The notes under the pieces: generated by a model | Databases searched by the model: none | The model's input: the letters and a program-made list of their open reading frames with translations, nothing else | What the model was told of the DNA's origin: nothing | Made by a program: the position numbers and the translations under genes | Assembly: GCA_963828405.1 (NCBI GenBank) | Contig: CAWHEG010000031.1 | Span: 682,001 to 746,000, forward strand | Source: JANMJD01 sp963828405 | Lineage (GTDB): Bacteria > Actinomycetota > Acidimicrobiia > Acidimicrobiales > Ilumatobacteraceae | Length of the DNA: 64,000 nt | Direction: 5' to 3' | Shown: positions 26,027 through 34,436 of the stretch, in pieces | How positions within the stretch are numbered: the stretch's first letter is position 1 | Layout of the letters: each line of letters begins with the position of its first letter

Positions 26027-26291
26027 ATGGCTATTGATGTCGCGATTCGCGAGCTACGCAACCACACCGCCCAGGTGATCAAGCGGGTGATGGCCGGCGA
26101 AGAGGTCCACCTGACGGTACGCGGCAGGCGGATCGCCGTCATCACCCCGGAACCCGCCGCGGCAGGCCGGCCCGAACGCCCGTCTGCTCGCCCTTCTCGC
26201 CGCCGACTCGCCCACCGACACCGGCTGGCTCGACGAGCTGGCCGCGCAGAAGCGGGTCGACCTCGATGCGGAGCGTGACCCCTGGGCCTGA
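26027..26291 (+). CDS. Phd/YefM-type antitoxin, frame broken before its C-terminus
   Basis: The N-terminal 45 residues (MAIDVAIRELRNHTAQVIKR..AGEEVHLTVRGRRIAVI) are a clear Phd/YefM DNA-binding domain. From about 26155-26175 the original frame turns into Arg-rich noise ending at 26278. A +1 frame instead reads GPNARLLALLAADSPTD, then WLDELAAQKRVDLDAERDPWA and a TGA at 26289-26291, the typical toxin-binding tail of such antitoxins. One base is therefore out of register. It may be an assembly error, real decay, or rarely a programmed shift. The tail's stop overlaps the toxin start. Confidence 0.75.
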
Positions 26292-26710
26292 TCCTCGACA
26301 CCTCTGCGGTGATCTCCCTCGTTGAGCTCGGCGACGAGGGCCTGCGTGCCGTGATCGAAGCCGAAGATGCTGCCGTCGCGGTGTCCGTCGTCACCCTTGG
26401 TGAACTTCATCACGGGGTGCTCGCCGCCACCTCGCCGGCAAAGTCCGACGTTCGCCGCCGCACCTACGCGGCGGCACTGACGATGAATGTCATACCGGTC
26501 CGTGAGGACCAGGCAGCCGCTTACGGAGAGATCTCCGCAGTCCTGCCACGGCGAATCGGCTCGAACGACCGGTGGATCGCCGCCACAGCGAAACATCATG
26601 ACCTCACCCTCGTCACCTACGACAGCGACCTGCGCGCGGCCATCGCCAGGATTCCCCCCGCATCCCGACCGCGAGTGATGCGCTTCACCCACCCACCGAA
26701 GTTCAACTGA
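26288..26710 (+). CDS. VapC-like PIN-domain toxin
   Basis: A PIN-domain ribonuclease toxin of about 140 residues. The four acidic PIN positions are present: Asp in LILDTSA, Glu in TLGELHHG, Asp in GSNDRWIAA and Asp in VTYDSDL. The natural N-terminus LILDTSAVISL needs a CTG start at 26288, overlapping the antitoxin stop as CTGA. GTG 26309 would remove the first catalytic Asp. The nuclease domain looks intact, so a working antitoxin would be expected. Confidence 0.85.
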   Translation: MILDTSAVISLVELGDEGLRAVIEAEDAAVAVSVVTLGELHHGVLAATSPAKSDVRRRTYAAALTMNVIPVREDQAAAYGEISAVLPRRIGSNDRWIAATAKHHDLTLVTYDSDLRAAIARIPPASRPRVMRFTHPPKFN

Positions 26711-26794
26711 TCGACTTCCACCCCACAACGCGGACCACCAGCGCATCGCGGATACCGCGCACCCGTCGGGCCGGAATCTTCTGAGGGACAGGCC

Positions 26795-27001
26795 GGCGAG
26801 TGGTTCGAGCAGCACACGACTGTGTCGCACTTCGGTGAGTTGGCGATCACCCGCCAGCACCTACGCGCTGTCGAGATTCTCCCGCTTCATCATCGTGACC
26901 CGTTCGACCGGCTCCTCATCGCCCGAGCCCGAACCGAGCACCTGACCATCGTCACCATCGACCGCGCCTTCGCCGCATACGACGTCCGCACGCTCTGGTG
27001 A
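26795..27001 (+). pseudogene. 3' remnant of a second PIN-domain toxin
   Basis: The frame ending at TGA 26999-27001 encodes EWFEQHTTVSHFGELAI, then LPLHHRDPFDRLLIARA and LTIVTIDRAFAAYDVRTLW. This is the unmistakable C-terminal half of a different PIN toxin subfamily (HHRDPFDRLLIAQA type). No start codon or N-terminal half with the first catalytic Asp precedes it, so it is a truncated relic. No antitoxin partner is seen. Confidence 0.75.
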
Positions 27002-27106
27002 TGCGGCGCCGCCGACCTGGCGACGACGCGCCCGTCGGCCGTGCCGGTGGCTCGACCGGAAGGGCTAGCGTGCGAGGATGGGCGTCGGGAACTCCGTGAT
27101 CGGTGC

Positions 27107-27154
27107 GATGCGGAGATGATCCCCCTGCTGGATGCGGAGATGATCCCCCTGCTG
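27107..27154. repeat. 24-bp perfect tandem duplication
   Basis: A 24-bp unit beginning gatgcggagatg occurs twice head to tail (27107-27130, 27131-27154). In one frame it encodes DAEMIPLL twice. The surrounding gap (27002-27258) has no gene I can support. Confidence 0.85.
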
Positions 27155-27258
27155 TTCGACGGGCACCCGTCGCGGTCTCCCGGAGCAGCCCCTTCGCAGG
27201 GAGCGCAGTCCAACATCTCTCGTGCGCCGCGCGCCGTCATCCTCCGGCGCTGATCGCG

Positions 27259-27669
27259 ATGAAGGCATTCCCCACATCCCGCAGGAGCGTCCGAACCGTC
27301 GGAATCGCCGCCACGATCGGATTCGTCGGCTTCGCCGCGTTCCAGGCCGCGCTCGTTGTGGGTGCACCGTTGGGCAAGGCGGCCTGGGGCGGAGGCTCTG
27401 CCCGCCTAGCGGTGGGCCTGCGTGTCGCCAGCGGGTTCGCCATCCTCGTGCACCTGTTCGCGGCCGCCGTCATGTATCAGCGCTCCGGGCTCGGAGAGGC
27501 CCGCCTCAGGCGGACCCTCGTGCGCAAGGCGGCATGGGTCCTGACCGGCCTGATGTTCCTCGGGACGCTCACCAACTGGGCCTCTCGCAGCCCCGTCGAG
27601 CGATACACGTGGGGGCCACTCACCCTGGTGATGGCGGTGCTCTGCCTGATCATCGCCCGCAGCGAGTAG
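27259..27669 (+). CDS. Hypothetical four-helix membrane protein
   Basis: A 136-residue protein with four predicted membrane helices (about residues 12-35, 50-70, 88-105, 115-132) and a basic N-terminus. It is not recognised as a named family; the pattern is similar to small actinobacterial DUF membrane proteins. ATG 27259 is the only good start. It lies between the toxin remnants and the sugar-metabolism operon. The gap 27670-27765 holds a possible -10 (TAGCGT, 27730-27735) and a Shine-Dalgarno for the next gene. Confidence 0.65.
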   Translation: MKAFPTSRRSVRTVGIAATIGFVGFAAFQAALVVGAPLGKAAWGGGSARLAVGLRVASGFAILVHLFAAAVMYQRSGLGEARLRRTLVRKAAWVLTGLMFLGTLTNWASRSPVERYTWGPLTLVMAVLCLIIARSE

Positions 27670-27765
27670 CTCGGGCCGCCCCCGACGACGGGGCGACGAT
27701 TCGGTGGTCGCGGAGGGAGGTCATCGCACTAGCGTGAGGTTCGCCGCGGGACGAGGGAGGCACGG

Positions 27766-28557
27766 GTGACGATCAGGGACTTCGACATGGGCCACTTCGG
27801 CCTGCGCGGCAGGAACGCCATCGTCACCGGGGGCAACACCGGGCTCGGGCAGGCGTTCACTCTTGCCCTGGCCAAGGGCGGCGCCAATGTCCTGGTCCCC
27901 AGCCTGATCGACGACACCGGCACCGACGACCTGGGCACCACCGGCGAGATGGTCGAGGCCGAGGGTGGGCGCTACGAGTTCATCCGGGCCGACATCACCG
28001 AGCCGGGCACCCCGAGGCGCATCGTCGACGAGTGCGTCGAACGGCTCGGTTCGGTGGACATCCTGGTCAACTCCGCCGGCATCTGCCCGCTGGCCGAGGT
28101 ACTCGACTTCGGTCGGCCGCAGTGGGACGCCACGGTGAACGTCAACCTGACAGCAGCCTTCGAGATGAGCTACGAGGTGGCACAGCGGATGGTGCCCCAG
28201 CGTCGCGGGAAGATCATCAACATCTGCTCGGTGTTCACCTTCCTGGGCGGTCGGCTCTCACCCGCCTATGCGGCCACCAAGCACGGCATCGCCGGGCTCA
28301 CCAAGGCCTACTGCGACGAGCTCGCCCAGCACAACATCCAGGTCAACGGGATCGCACCCGGCTACTACGCCACGGCGATCACCGCCAACACACGCAGCGA
28401 CCCGGAGAGCTCCAGGCGCGTGCTCGAACACATCCCCGCCGACCGTTGGGGCGAGCCGGCCGATCTGATGGGCGCCGTCGTCTTCCTCGCCAGCCGGGCC
28501 TCGGACTACGTCAACGGGCACATCCTGTCCGTCGACGGCGGCTATCTCGTCCGCTAG
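27766..28557 (+). CDS. Short-chain dehydrogenase/reductase
   Basis: A 263-residue NAD(P)-dependent SDR. The cofactor loop is TGGNTGLG (about residues 22-29), NSAGICP follows the fourth strand, and the catalytic Ser, Tyr and Lys lie in NICSV and YAATK. The C-terminus YVNGHILSVDGGYLVR is typical of classical SDRs acting on sugar acids or polyols, with similarity in style to KduD. It is first in a three-gene operon with a sugar kinase and an FAD oxidase. Confidence 0.9.
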   Translation: MTIRDFDMGHFGLRGRNAIVTGGNTGLGQAFTLALAKGGANVLVPSLIDDTGTDDLGTTGEMVEAEGGRYEFIRADITEPGTPRRIVDECVERLGSVDILVNSAGICPLAEVLDFGRPQWDATVNVNLTAAFEMSYEVAQRMVPQRRGKIINICSVFTFLGGRLSPAYAATKHGIAGLTKAYCDELAQHNIQVNGIAPGYYATAITANTRSDPESSRRVLEHIPADRWGEPADLMGAVVFLASRASDYVNGHILSVDGGYLVR

Positions 28558-28579
28558 CACCAGGGAACGAGGCACCACG

Positions 28580-30016
28580 ATGGACGGGCCCTTCCTCGTC
28601 GGCATCGACTGCGGCACGCAGAGCGCCAAGGTCGTCGTCTACGACGCCGCCGGCAACGAGATCTCCCGCGGCCAGCAGGCGCTGCGCCCGATGAGCCGAC
28701 CACGCCACGGTGTGGCCGTCCACCCCGACGACGACCTGTGGACGTCGATCGCCGCGGCGAGCACCCGGGCACTCGACGGCTTCGGCGGGGACCTGGGCGG
28801 GATCGTCGGCGTCGGCCTCTGCCCGATCCGCTGCTGCAAGGCCTTTCTCACAGCTGACGGGACGCTCGCCGAGCCCGTGATCAGCTGGATGGACGAGCGG
28901 GCCTACCAGCCGTACGTCCCCGACGACCCCGACGTCGTCTACGCCACCACCTCGTCGGGCTACCTGGCCCACCGCTTCACGGGTGAGTTCAGGGACACGG
29001 CGGCCAACAACATCGCCCTGCAATGGCCGATCGACACCGACACCTGGCAGTGGAGCGACGACCAGGCGCTCTACGAACGCCTCGGGGTCACCCGCGACAC
29101 GCTCTTCGACCTGCAGATGCCCGGCGACGTCATCGGGCGCGTCACCGCCGACGCCGCCGCGGCCACCGGCATCCCGCCCGGGCTCCCCGTCGTCGCCACG
29201 GCGAACGACAAGGCGGTGGAGATGCTCGGCTGCGGTTCGCTCGGCCCGACGACGGCGCTCGTCTCACTCGGCACCTACATCGCCGCGATGGTGCATGGCG
29301 ACGTGAACCACCGGGCCCCCGCCAACTTCTGGACGAACTTCGCCTGCATCCCCCACCGCTACCTCTACGAGAGCGGCGGCGTACGCCGTGGGATGTGGAC
29401 GCTCACCTGGTTCCTCGACCTGCTCGGTGGCGAGGTCGCCGAGCGCGCCAGCTCGCTCGGCCTCACCCGGGAGCAGTACATCGAAGGCGAGGCGACGCGG
29501 GTGCCGGCGGGCAGCGACGGCCTGATGACGGTGCTCGACTGGCTGGCGCCCACCGACAAGCCCTATCGCAAGGGCACGATGCTCGGCTTCGACGCCCGCC
29601 ACACACGCGGCCATGTCTACCGGTCGATCCTCGAGGCCATCGCCCTGACGATGAAGCACCACGTCGACGCGATGTGCGGCGAGTTGGGAGTCACCCTCTC
29701 CGAGATCGTCGTGTCGGGCGGCGGTTCGAGCAGCCCGCTGCTGATGAGCATTTTCGCCGACGTGTTCGCGATTCCTGCCTCACGCGTCGTCGGGGCCGGT
29801 GGTGCGAGCCTCGGCGCGGCCATCTGCGCCGCGGTGGCCACCGGCGTGCACCCCGACTTCGACACGGCGGTGGCGAGGATGACCAAGGGGCGCCAACCGT
29901 TCGCCCCCGATCCCGCCAACGGAGCCGTCTACCGGCGGATGAACGAGACTGTCTACCCCGAGATCCGCCGGGCGACCGACGCCCTGTTCGAGCGCTCGTA
30001 CCCGATCTTCCACTGA
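28580..30016 (+). CDS. FGGY-family carbohydrate kinase
   Basis: A 478-residue kinase of the xylulokinase/ribulokinase/glycerokinase family. The first phosphate-binding motif is GIDCGTQSAKVVVYD and the second domain has VSGGGSSSPLLMSIFADVF, with the ATP loop near GAGGASLGAAI. The substrate-contact segment reads SWMDERAYQPY rather than a well-known signature, so the sugar is not assignable. It starts 22 bp after the SDR gene. Confidence 0.9.
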   Translation: MDGPFLVGIDCGTQSAKVVVYDAAGNEISRGQQALRPMSRPRHGVAVHPDDDLWTSIAAASTRALDGFGGDLGGIVGVGLCPIRCCKAFLTADGTLAEPVISWMDERAYQPYVPDDPDVVYATTSSGYLAHRFTGEFRDTAANNIALQWPIDTDTWQWSDDQALYERLGVTRDTLFDLQMPGDVIGRVTADAAAATGIPPGLPVVATANDKAVEMLGCGSLGPTTALVSLGTYIAAMVHGDVNHRAPANFWTNFACIPHRYLYESGGVRRGMWTLTWFLDLLGGEVAERASSLGLTREQYIEGEATRVPAGSDGLMTVLDWLAPTDKPYRKGTMLGFDARHTRGHVYRSILEAIALTMKHHVDAMCGELGVTLSEIVVSGGGSSSPLLMSIFADVFAIPASRVVGAGGASLGAAICAAVATGVHPDFDTAVARMTKGRQPFAPDPANGAVYRRMNETVYPEIRRATDALFERSYPIFH

Positions 30017-30047
30017 TCCGCCCCACCGCCAACGAAGGAACGCCACC

Positions 30048-31490
30048 ATGTCCCTCACCCGCGAAGCCATCGTCGGACACCTGTGCCGGATCCTCGGCAC
30101 CGACCAGGTCGTCACCGACGAGGTGATCCTGCGCCAGCGGAGCATCGACAACTTCCGCAAGTTGCAGAACATCTTCGGCGTCTACACGCTGCCGATGCCG
30201 GCCGCCGTGGCGATGGTGCACAGTACGGACGAGGCGGCCCGGGTGCTCGCCTTCGCCGACACGTACGGCGTCAACGTCGTGGCCCGTACCGGCGGCACCG
30301 CCACCGAGGGCGGGCTCGAGACTCCCGTCGAGAACTCGATCGTGCTCGACGGATCTCCGATGAATCGGATCATCAAGATCGACGCCTACAACATGCAGGC
30401 CACGGTGCAGTGCGGCGTGCCGTTGCAGGTCCTCGAGGACGAGGTGCGGGCGATCGGGCTGACCACCGGGCACTCGCCGCAGTCGAAGCCGGTCGCCCAC
30501 CTCGGCGGCCTCGTGGCCACCCGCAGCATCGGGCAGTTCTCCACCCTCTACGGCGGTATCGAGGACATGGTCGTCGGCGTCGAGGTGGTCTTCCCCGGCG
30601 GCCGGGTGTCGCGGATCAAGAACGTGCCGCGCCGCGCCGCTGGCCCCGACATCCGCCACGTCGTGATCGGCAACGAGGGCGCGCTGTGCTTCATCTCCGA
30701 GGTGACCGTCAAGCTCTTCCCGTACACGCCGGAGAACAACACCTTCCTCGGGTGGACCTTGAAGAGCATGAAGACGGGCTTCGAAGTGCTCCGCGAGGTG
30801 ATGGTCGCCGGCTACAAGCCATCGGTCGCCCGCCTCTACGACCCGGAGGACGGACAGCTGCACTTCTCCGACTTCGCCGCTCCCGACGACTGCGTCGTGC
30901 TGTTCATGGCCGAGGGCAACCCGGGGATCGCCAGGGCGACGGCCGAGGGGATCGCCGAGATCCTCGCCCGCCATCCGGAGTGCGCCCCGGTCGATCCCAC
31001 CCTGATCGCCGAGTGGTTCGCCGATCTCGTCTGGGGCCCGGACAAGATCACCGCCGAGGACGAGCGCATCCGCACCACCGGCAACGTCAATCGCACGACC
31101 GAGATCTCGGCGGACTGGAGCTCGATCAACGACATCTACGAGGCGGCGATCGCCCGGATCCGCAGCGAGATCCGCGGCATCACGCTGCTCGGCGGTCATT
31201 CGTCGCACAGCTACATCAACGGCACGAACATGTACTTCAACTACTTCTACGACCTCATCGACTGCGCGCCCGAGGAGGAGAACGACAAGTACTACTTCCC
31301 GATCATCGGGATCATCTGCGACGAGACCCTCCGCCACGGCGGCTCGATCGTCCACCATCACGGCATCGGCAAGGCCCGCGCCCGCTGGGTGAAGGAGGAG
31401 TACGGCTCCTCGTACCCGATGCTCGAGGCACTCAAGCGGGCCTTCGACCCCAACGGGATCATGAACATGGGCACGATCATCCCCCGCTGA
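30048..31490 (+). CDS. FAD-binding oxidase/dehydrogenase (GlcD/AGPS-like)
   Basis: A 480-residue flavoprotein of the vanillyl-alcohol oxidase superfamily. The FAD-binding domain has VVARTGGTATEGGLE and HLGGLVATRSIGQFSTLYGGIED (about residues 80-180). The C-terminal domain contains SIVHHHGIGKARARWV, a His-rich motif shared with alkyl-DHAP synthases and related sugar or hydroxy-acid oxidases. It closes the SDR-kinase-oxidase operon. The likely role is oxidation of a hydroxy acid or polyol phosphate; the substrate is unknown. Confidence 0.88.
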   Translation: MSLTREAIVGHLCRILGTDQVVTDEVILRQRSIDNFRKLQNIFGVYTLPMPAAVAMVHSTDEAARVLAFADTYGVNVVARTGGTATEGGLETPVENSIVLDGSPMNRIIKIDAYNMQATVQCGVPLQVLEDEVRAIGLTTGHSPQSKPVAHLGGLVATRSIGQFSTLYGGIEDMVVGVEVVFPGGRVSRIKNVPRRAAGPDIRHVVIGNEGALCFISEVTVKLFPYTPENNTFLGWTLKSMKTGFEVLREVMVAGYKPSVARLYDPEDGQLHFSDFAAPDDCVVLFMAEGNPGIARATAEGIAEILARHPECAPVDPTLIAEWFADLVWGPDKITAEDERIRTTGNVNRTTEISADWSSINDIYEAAIARIRSEIRGITLLGGHSSHSYINGTNMYFNYFYDLIDCAPEEENDKYYFPIIGIICDETLRHGGSIVHHHGIGKARARWVKEEYGSSYPMLEALKRAFDPNGIMNMGTIIPR

Positions 31491-31551
31491 CCGGACCCGC
31501 GTTCGATGATCGGGCGGGCCTCCGTGGAGGCACTGGTACGCTGGGCCGACG

Positions 31552-31680
31552 ATGAAGACTCTCCGACGGGCGCTCTTCGCCCTGTCCCTCGCCGGCGCCG
31601 TCGCCGGGGTGCTGCGGGTCAGGGGCCGCGGCGGGGTGCCTCCCCAGCACGGTGGTTGGCGCGAGCTCCCGCGCCCCTGA
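31552..31680 (+). CDS. Small hypothetical membrane peptide
   Basis: A 42-residue frame with a basic start and one hydrophobic stretch (RRALFALSLAGAVAGVLRVRG), then a Gly/Pro-rich tail. TACGCT (31537-31542) lies 9 nt before its ATG, suggesting a leaderless transcript. It ends 7 bp before the next gene. Not recognised. Confidence 0.5.
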   Translation: MKTLRRALFALSLAGAVAGVLRVRGRGGVPPQHGGWRELPRP

Positions 31681-31687
31681 CGAACCG

Positions 31688-32683
31688 ATGCCCGGACAAC
31701 CACCCCATTCCGCCGGCGTGCTCGGCCTCGGCGTCGTCGGCACGGCGGCACTCGGCGTGTTGCTCGCCGGCGATGTCGAACACGTCGAGGTCTACGACGT
31801 CGACGCCAACGCCGTGCGCCGCGCCGTCCGCCTCGACCAGCGGGTCCGAGCCGTATCGATCGACGACGTGCTCGCCGCCGACGTCGTCGTCGTGGCGACA
31901 CCCGTGCCCCAACGGACCTATGCCGAGCGCATCGTCGAACGGCACGGGATCGCCGTCATCACCGGCGACGACACGCTCGACACCCGCAAGATCGCCGCCC
32001 TCGGGCGGGCCGCCGTCGAACGGGGCGTCCCGCTGGTCGTCGGGGCGTCGATGATGCCCGGCCTGTCCGGGCTCCTCGCCCGGTACCTGGCCACGACCCT
32101 CGACCAGGTCGACGAGATCCATTCCTTCGCCCACGGCACGGGTGGGCGGGCCTGCGCCCGCCAGCACCACCGCGCCCTCGGGGGCACGGCGACGGGGTGG
32201 CACGACGGCGACTGGATCGAACGTCCGGCCGGCAGCGGGCGCGAGCTGTGCTGGTTCCCCGACCCCGTCGGGCCCCGCGACTGCTATCGCATCGAGTCAC
32301 CCGAACCGGAGATGATGGTCCGTGCCTTTCCCGAAGTGGCCCGGGCCAGCGCCCGGATGAGCGCCACGCGCCGCGACCGGCTCACGTCGCGCCTGCCGAT
32401 GCTCCGCCCGCCCCACGCCGACGGCGGGATCGGTGGTCTGCGGGTCGAGGTGCGCGGTTCGCTCGGCATGGAGCGCGTCACGGGTGTCCTCGGGGCATCG
32501 GGCCGCCCCGGGGTGATCGCCGGTACCGTCGCCGGGGTGATGGCCTGCGCCCTGCTCGCCGGACTGATCGATGCCGTGGGCGTCGTCGTGCCCGGCGCGA
32601 TCGGCCTCCCCAACGGAGCACTCCTCGAACGCGTGCGCGCCGCCGGGATCACGATGAGCGAGTTCGTCGGCCCGTCGCACTGA
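31688..32683 (+). CDS. NAD(P)-binding saccharopine-dehydrogenase-like protein
   Basis: A 331-residue protein with an N-terminal Rossmann loop GVLGLGVVGTAALGVLLAGD and strands EHVEVYDVD and DVVVVATP. The fold resembles saccharopine dehydrogenase-like or homoserine dehydrogenase-like reductases. The region near GASMMPGLSGLLARYLA supports the former. ATG 31688 is preferred to GTG 31652, which lies inside the preceding small gene. Substrate unknown. Confidence 0.75.
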   Translation: MPGQPPHSAGVLGLGVVGTAALGVLLAGDVEHVEVYDVDANAVRRAVRLDQRVRAVSIDDVLAADVVVVATPVPQRTYAERIVERHGIAVITGDDTLDTRKIAALGRAAVERGVPLVVGASMMPGLSGLLARYLATTLDQVDEIHSFAHGTGGRACARQHHRALGGTATGWHDGDWIERPAGSGRELCWFPDPVGPRDCYRIESPEPEMMVRAFPEVARASARMSATRRDRLTSRLPMLRPPHADGGIGGLRVEVRGSLGMERVTGVLGASGRPGVIAGTVAGVMACALLAGLIDAVGVVVPGAIGLPNGALLERVRAAGITMSEFVGPSH

Positions 32684-32712
32684 CAGCGCCAGGCCGCCGC
32701 GACGCGGCTCGG

Positions 32713-33210
32713 TCAGCCGGCGCGTCGGGCCCGCCGCGGTGGCGGGCCCTCCGGCTCGCTGAGCTTCTCGACCACCTCGCGCAACTCGGCCATGTGGTCG
32801 CGCAGGTCCTCGGTCGTGACCATGTCCGACAGCGACAGGCGGACGCTGGCCAGCTCGCGGGCGAGGAACTCGGTGTCCGCCTGGGTCCGGGCGTTGAACG
32901 TCCGGTCCTGGTGCAGACCCTGGCGGTCCCGTTCCTCCTGCCGGTTCTGGGCGAGCAGGATCAGCGGCGCCGCATAGGCGGCCTGCAGCGAGAGCAGCAG
33001 CGTCAGCAACTGGAGCTGATCGCCGTCGAAGTGGCTCAGGGCGTTGAAGATGATCCACACGGCGATGAACACCGACTGGAACACGAGGAAGCGCGCCGTG
33101 CCGATGAAGCGGGCGATGGCCTCGGAGAAGTTGCCGAAGGCGTCGGGGTCGTAGTGGATGCCGATCCGACGCTGCCGCCGAGGGATGGAGAGGTCCCAGC
33201 GGCGCCTCAC
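32713..33210 (-). CDS. DUF1003 membrane protein
   Basis: A 165-residue DUF1003 protein with two membrane helices (FLVFQSVFIAVWIIFNAL and LLTLLLSLQAAYAAPLILLAQNRQ) and a soluble C-terminal helix rich in Glu and Arg. Its GTG overlaps the upstream stop as GTGA (33207-33210). The MgtE_N-CBS plus DUF1003 pair is conserved in actinobacteria (Rv1232c-Rv1231c). Confidence 0.92.
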   Translation of the reverse strand: MRRRWDLSIPRRQRRIGIHYDPDAFGNFSEAIARFIGTARFLVFQSVFIAVWIIFNALSHFDGDQLQLLTLLLSLQAAYAAPLILLAQNRQEERDRQGLHQDRTFNARTQADTEFLARELASVRLSLSDMVTTEDLRDHMAELREVVEKLSEPEGPPPRRARRAG

Positions 33211-34436
33211 GGCGACGACCCCTGACGCCGGCGCTGCCGCCACCCGGAGGGCAGGGTGCGGTCGAGCACGTCGTCGACGGTGACCGCCCCGAGCAGATGG
33301 CCGGCCGCGTCGCAGACGGGGACGGCCAGCAGGTTGTAGGTGGCGAGCCGTTCGGCCACCTCGCGGTCGGGCATCGTGGCGACGATCGCCTTCTCGGGCA
33401 CGATGCACCGGCCGAGCTGCATCGAGGGCTGCTCGCGTAGCAGTCGCTGGAAGTAGGCGATGCCGAGGTACGTTCCCGTCGGCGCCTTGTACGGCGGCTG
33501 GCAGACGAACACCTGGGCGGCGATCGACACCATCCAGTCCGCCTGGCGGATCTCGGCCAGCGCGTCGGCCACCGTCGCCGTCGGCCCGAGGATGATGATG
33601 TCGGGCGTCATCATTCCGCCGGCCGTCCCCTCGGCGTGGGAGAGCAGTTGGCGCAGCACGTCGGCCTCCTCCGGCTCCATCGCCTCGAGGATCCTCGCCC
33701 GCTGGTCGCCCGACATCTCGCCGAGGAGGTCGGCGAGGTCGTCGTACTCCATCTCGTCGAGCACGCTGAGCAGTCGCTCGAGGTCGAGCCCTTCGATCAG
33801 CCGGAGCTGGTCGGCTTCGGGCAGTTCCTCGAGCAGGTCGGCGAGCCGTTCGTCATCGAGCATCTCGGCCAGCTGGCGACGCTTGTCGAGCGGGAGCGCC
33901 CGCACGGCCGAGGCGACATCACTGGGGTGCATGTCGCGCAACCGGGCGGCTTCGGCGGCCATCTCGGTCGAGGCGAACAGCGGGGCCACGACCTTCTCGT
34001 CCCAGTCGACGAGACGGTAGGCCGGGCGCCGCCGCAGCGTCGACCGGCGGGCCAGACGGACCTTGGCCACCTCGAACGACGCCGTTGCCCGCTCCGTCGT
34101 CACCGGCCGCAGGGCGATGTCGCTCACCGTCTCGTCACCGAGGCGTCGATCGATCAGGTCCTTGCGGATCAACACCTCGCCGCTCTTGGCCTTGAACGGG
34201 TTCACGTCGACGTCCCAGGAACGCATCCGCGCCCCGTCGTTGTCGAGGTCGACCCGCCCGACGTTGACGAAGATCCGCCGCCGCTGACTGGACGCGACGA
34301 AGCCGATCACTCTCGGCGCGTCACCGCTGCGTCCGGGCACCACGACGATGTCCTCCAACCGACCGATGGTGGCACCGTCGGCATCCAGCAGCGGCAGGCG
34401 CATCACGCGAAACGCGTAGACGAGGTCGCCGGCCAC
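33207..34436 (-). CDS. MgtE N-terminal and CBS domain protein without channel domain
   Basis: A 409-residue cytoplasmic protein. A PRC-barrel-like start (VMRLPLLDADGATIGRLEDIVV) is followed by a second barrel region, an MgtE_N superhelix (about residues 175-285, DLLEELPEADQLRLIEGLD) and a pair of CBS domains (about 290-395). The MgtE transmembrane pore is absent, so it is a sensor-like relative, not a magnesium channel. It is likely to work with the coupled DUF1003 protein. GTG 34436 fits the conserved VAGDLVYAFRV start. Confidence 0.88.
   Translation of the reverse strand: MAGDLVYAFRVMRLPLLDADGATIGRLEDIVVVPGRSGDAPRVIGFVASSQRRRIFVNVGRVDLDNDGARMRSWDVDVNPFKAKSGEVLIRKDLIDRRLGDETVSDIALRPVTTERATASFEVAKVRLARRSTLRRRPAYRLVDWDEKVVAPLFASTEMAAEAARLRDMHPSDVASAVRALPLDKRRQLAEMLDDERLADLLEELPEADQLRLIEGLDLERLLSVLDEMEYDDLADLLGEMSGDQRARILEAMEPEEADVLRQLLSHAEGTAGGMMTPDIIILGPTATVADALAEIRQADWMVSIAAQVFVCQPPYKAPTGTYLGIAYFQRLLREQPSMQLGRCIVPEKAIVATMPDREVAERLATYNLLAVPVCDAAGHLLGAVTVDDVLDRTLPSGWRQRRRQGSSP

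Noticed and set aside
27041..27253. 70-residue frame containing the duplicated DAEMIPLL
   Set aside because: No ribosome-binding site, promoter or recognisable domain; kept only as a repeat.
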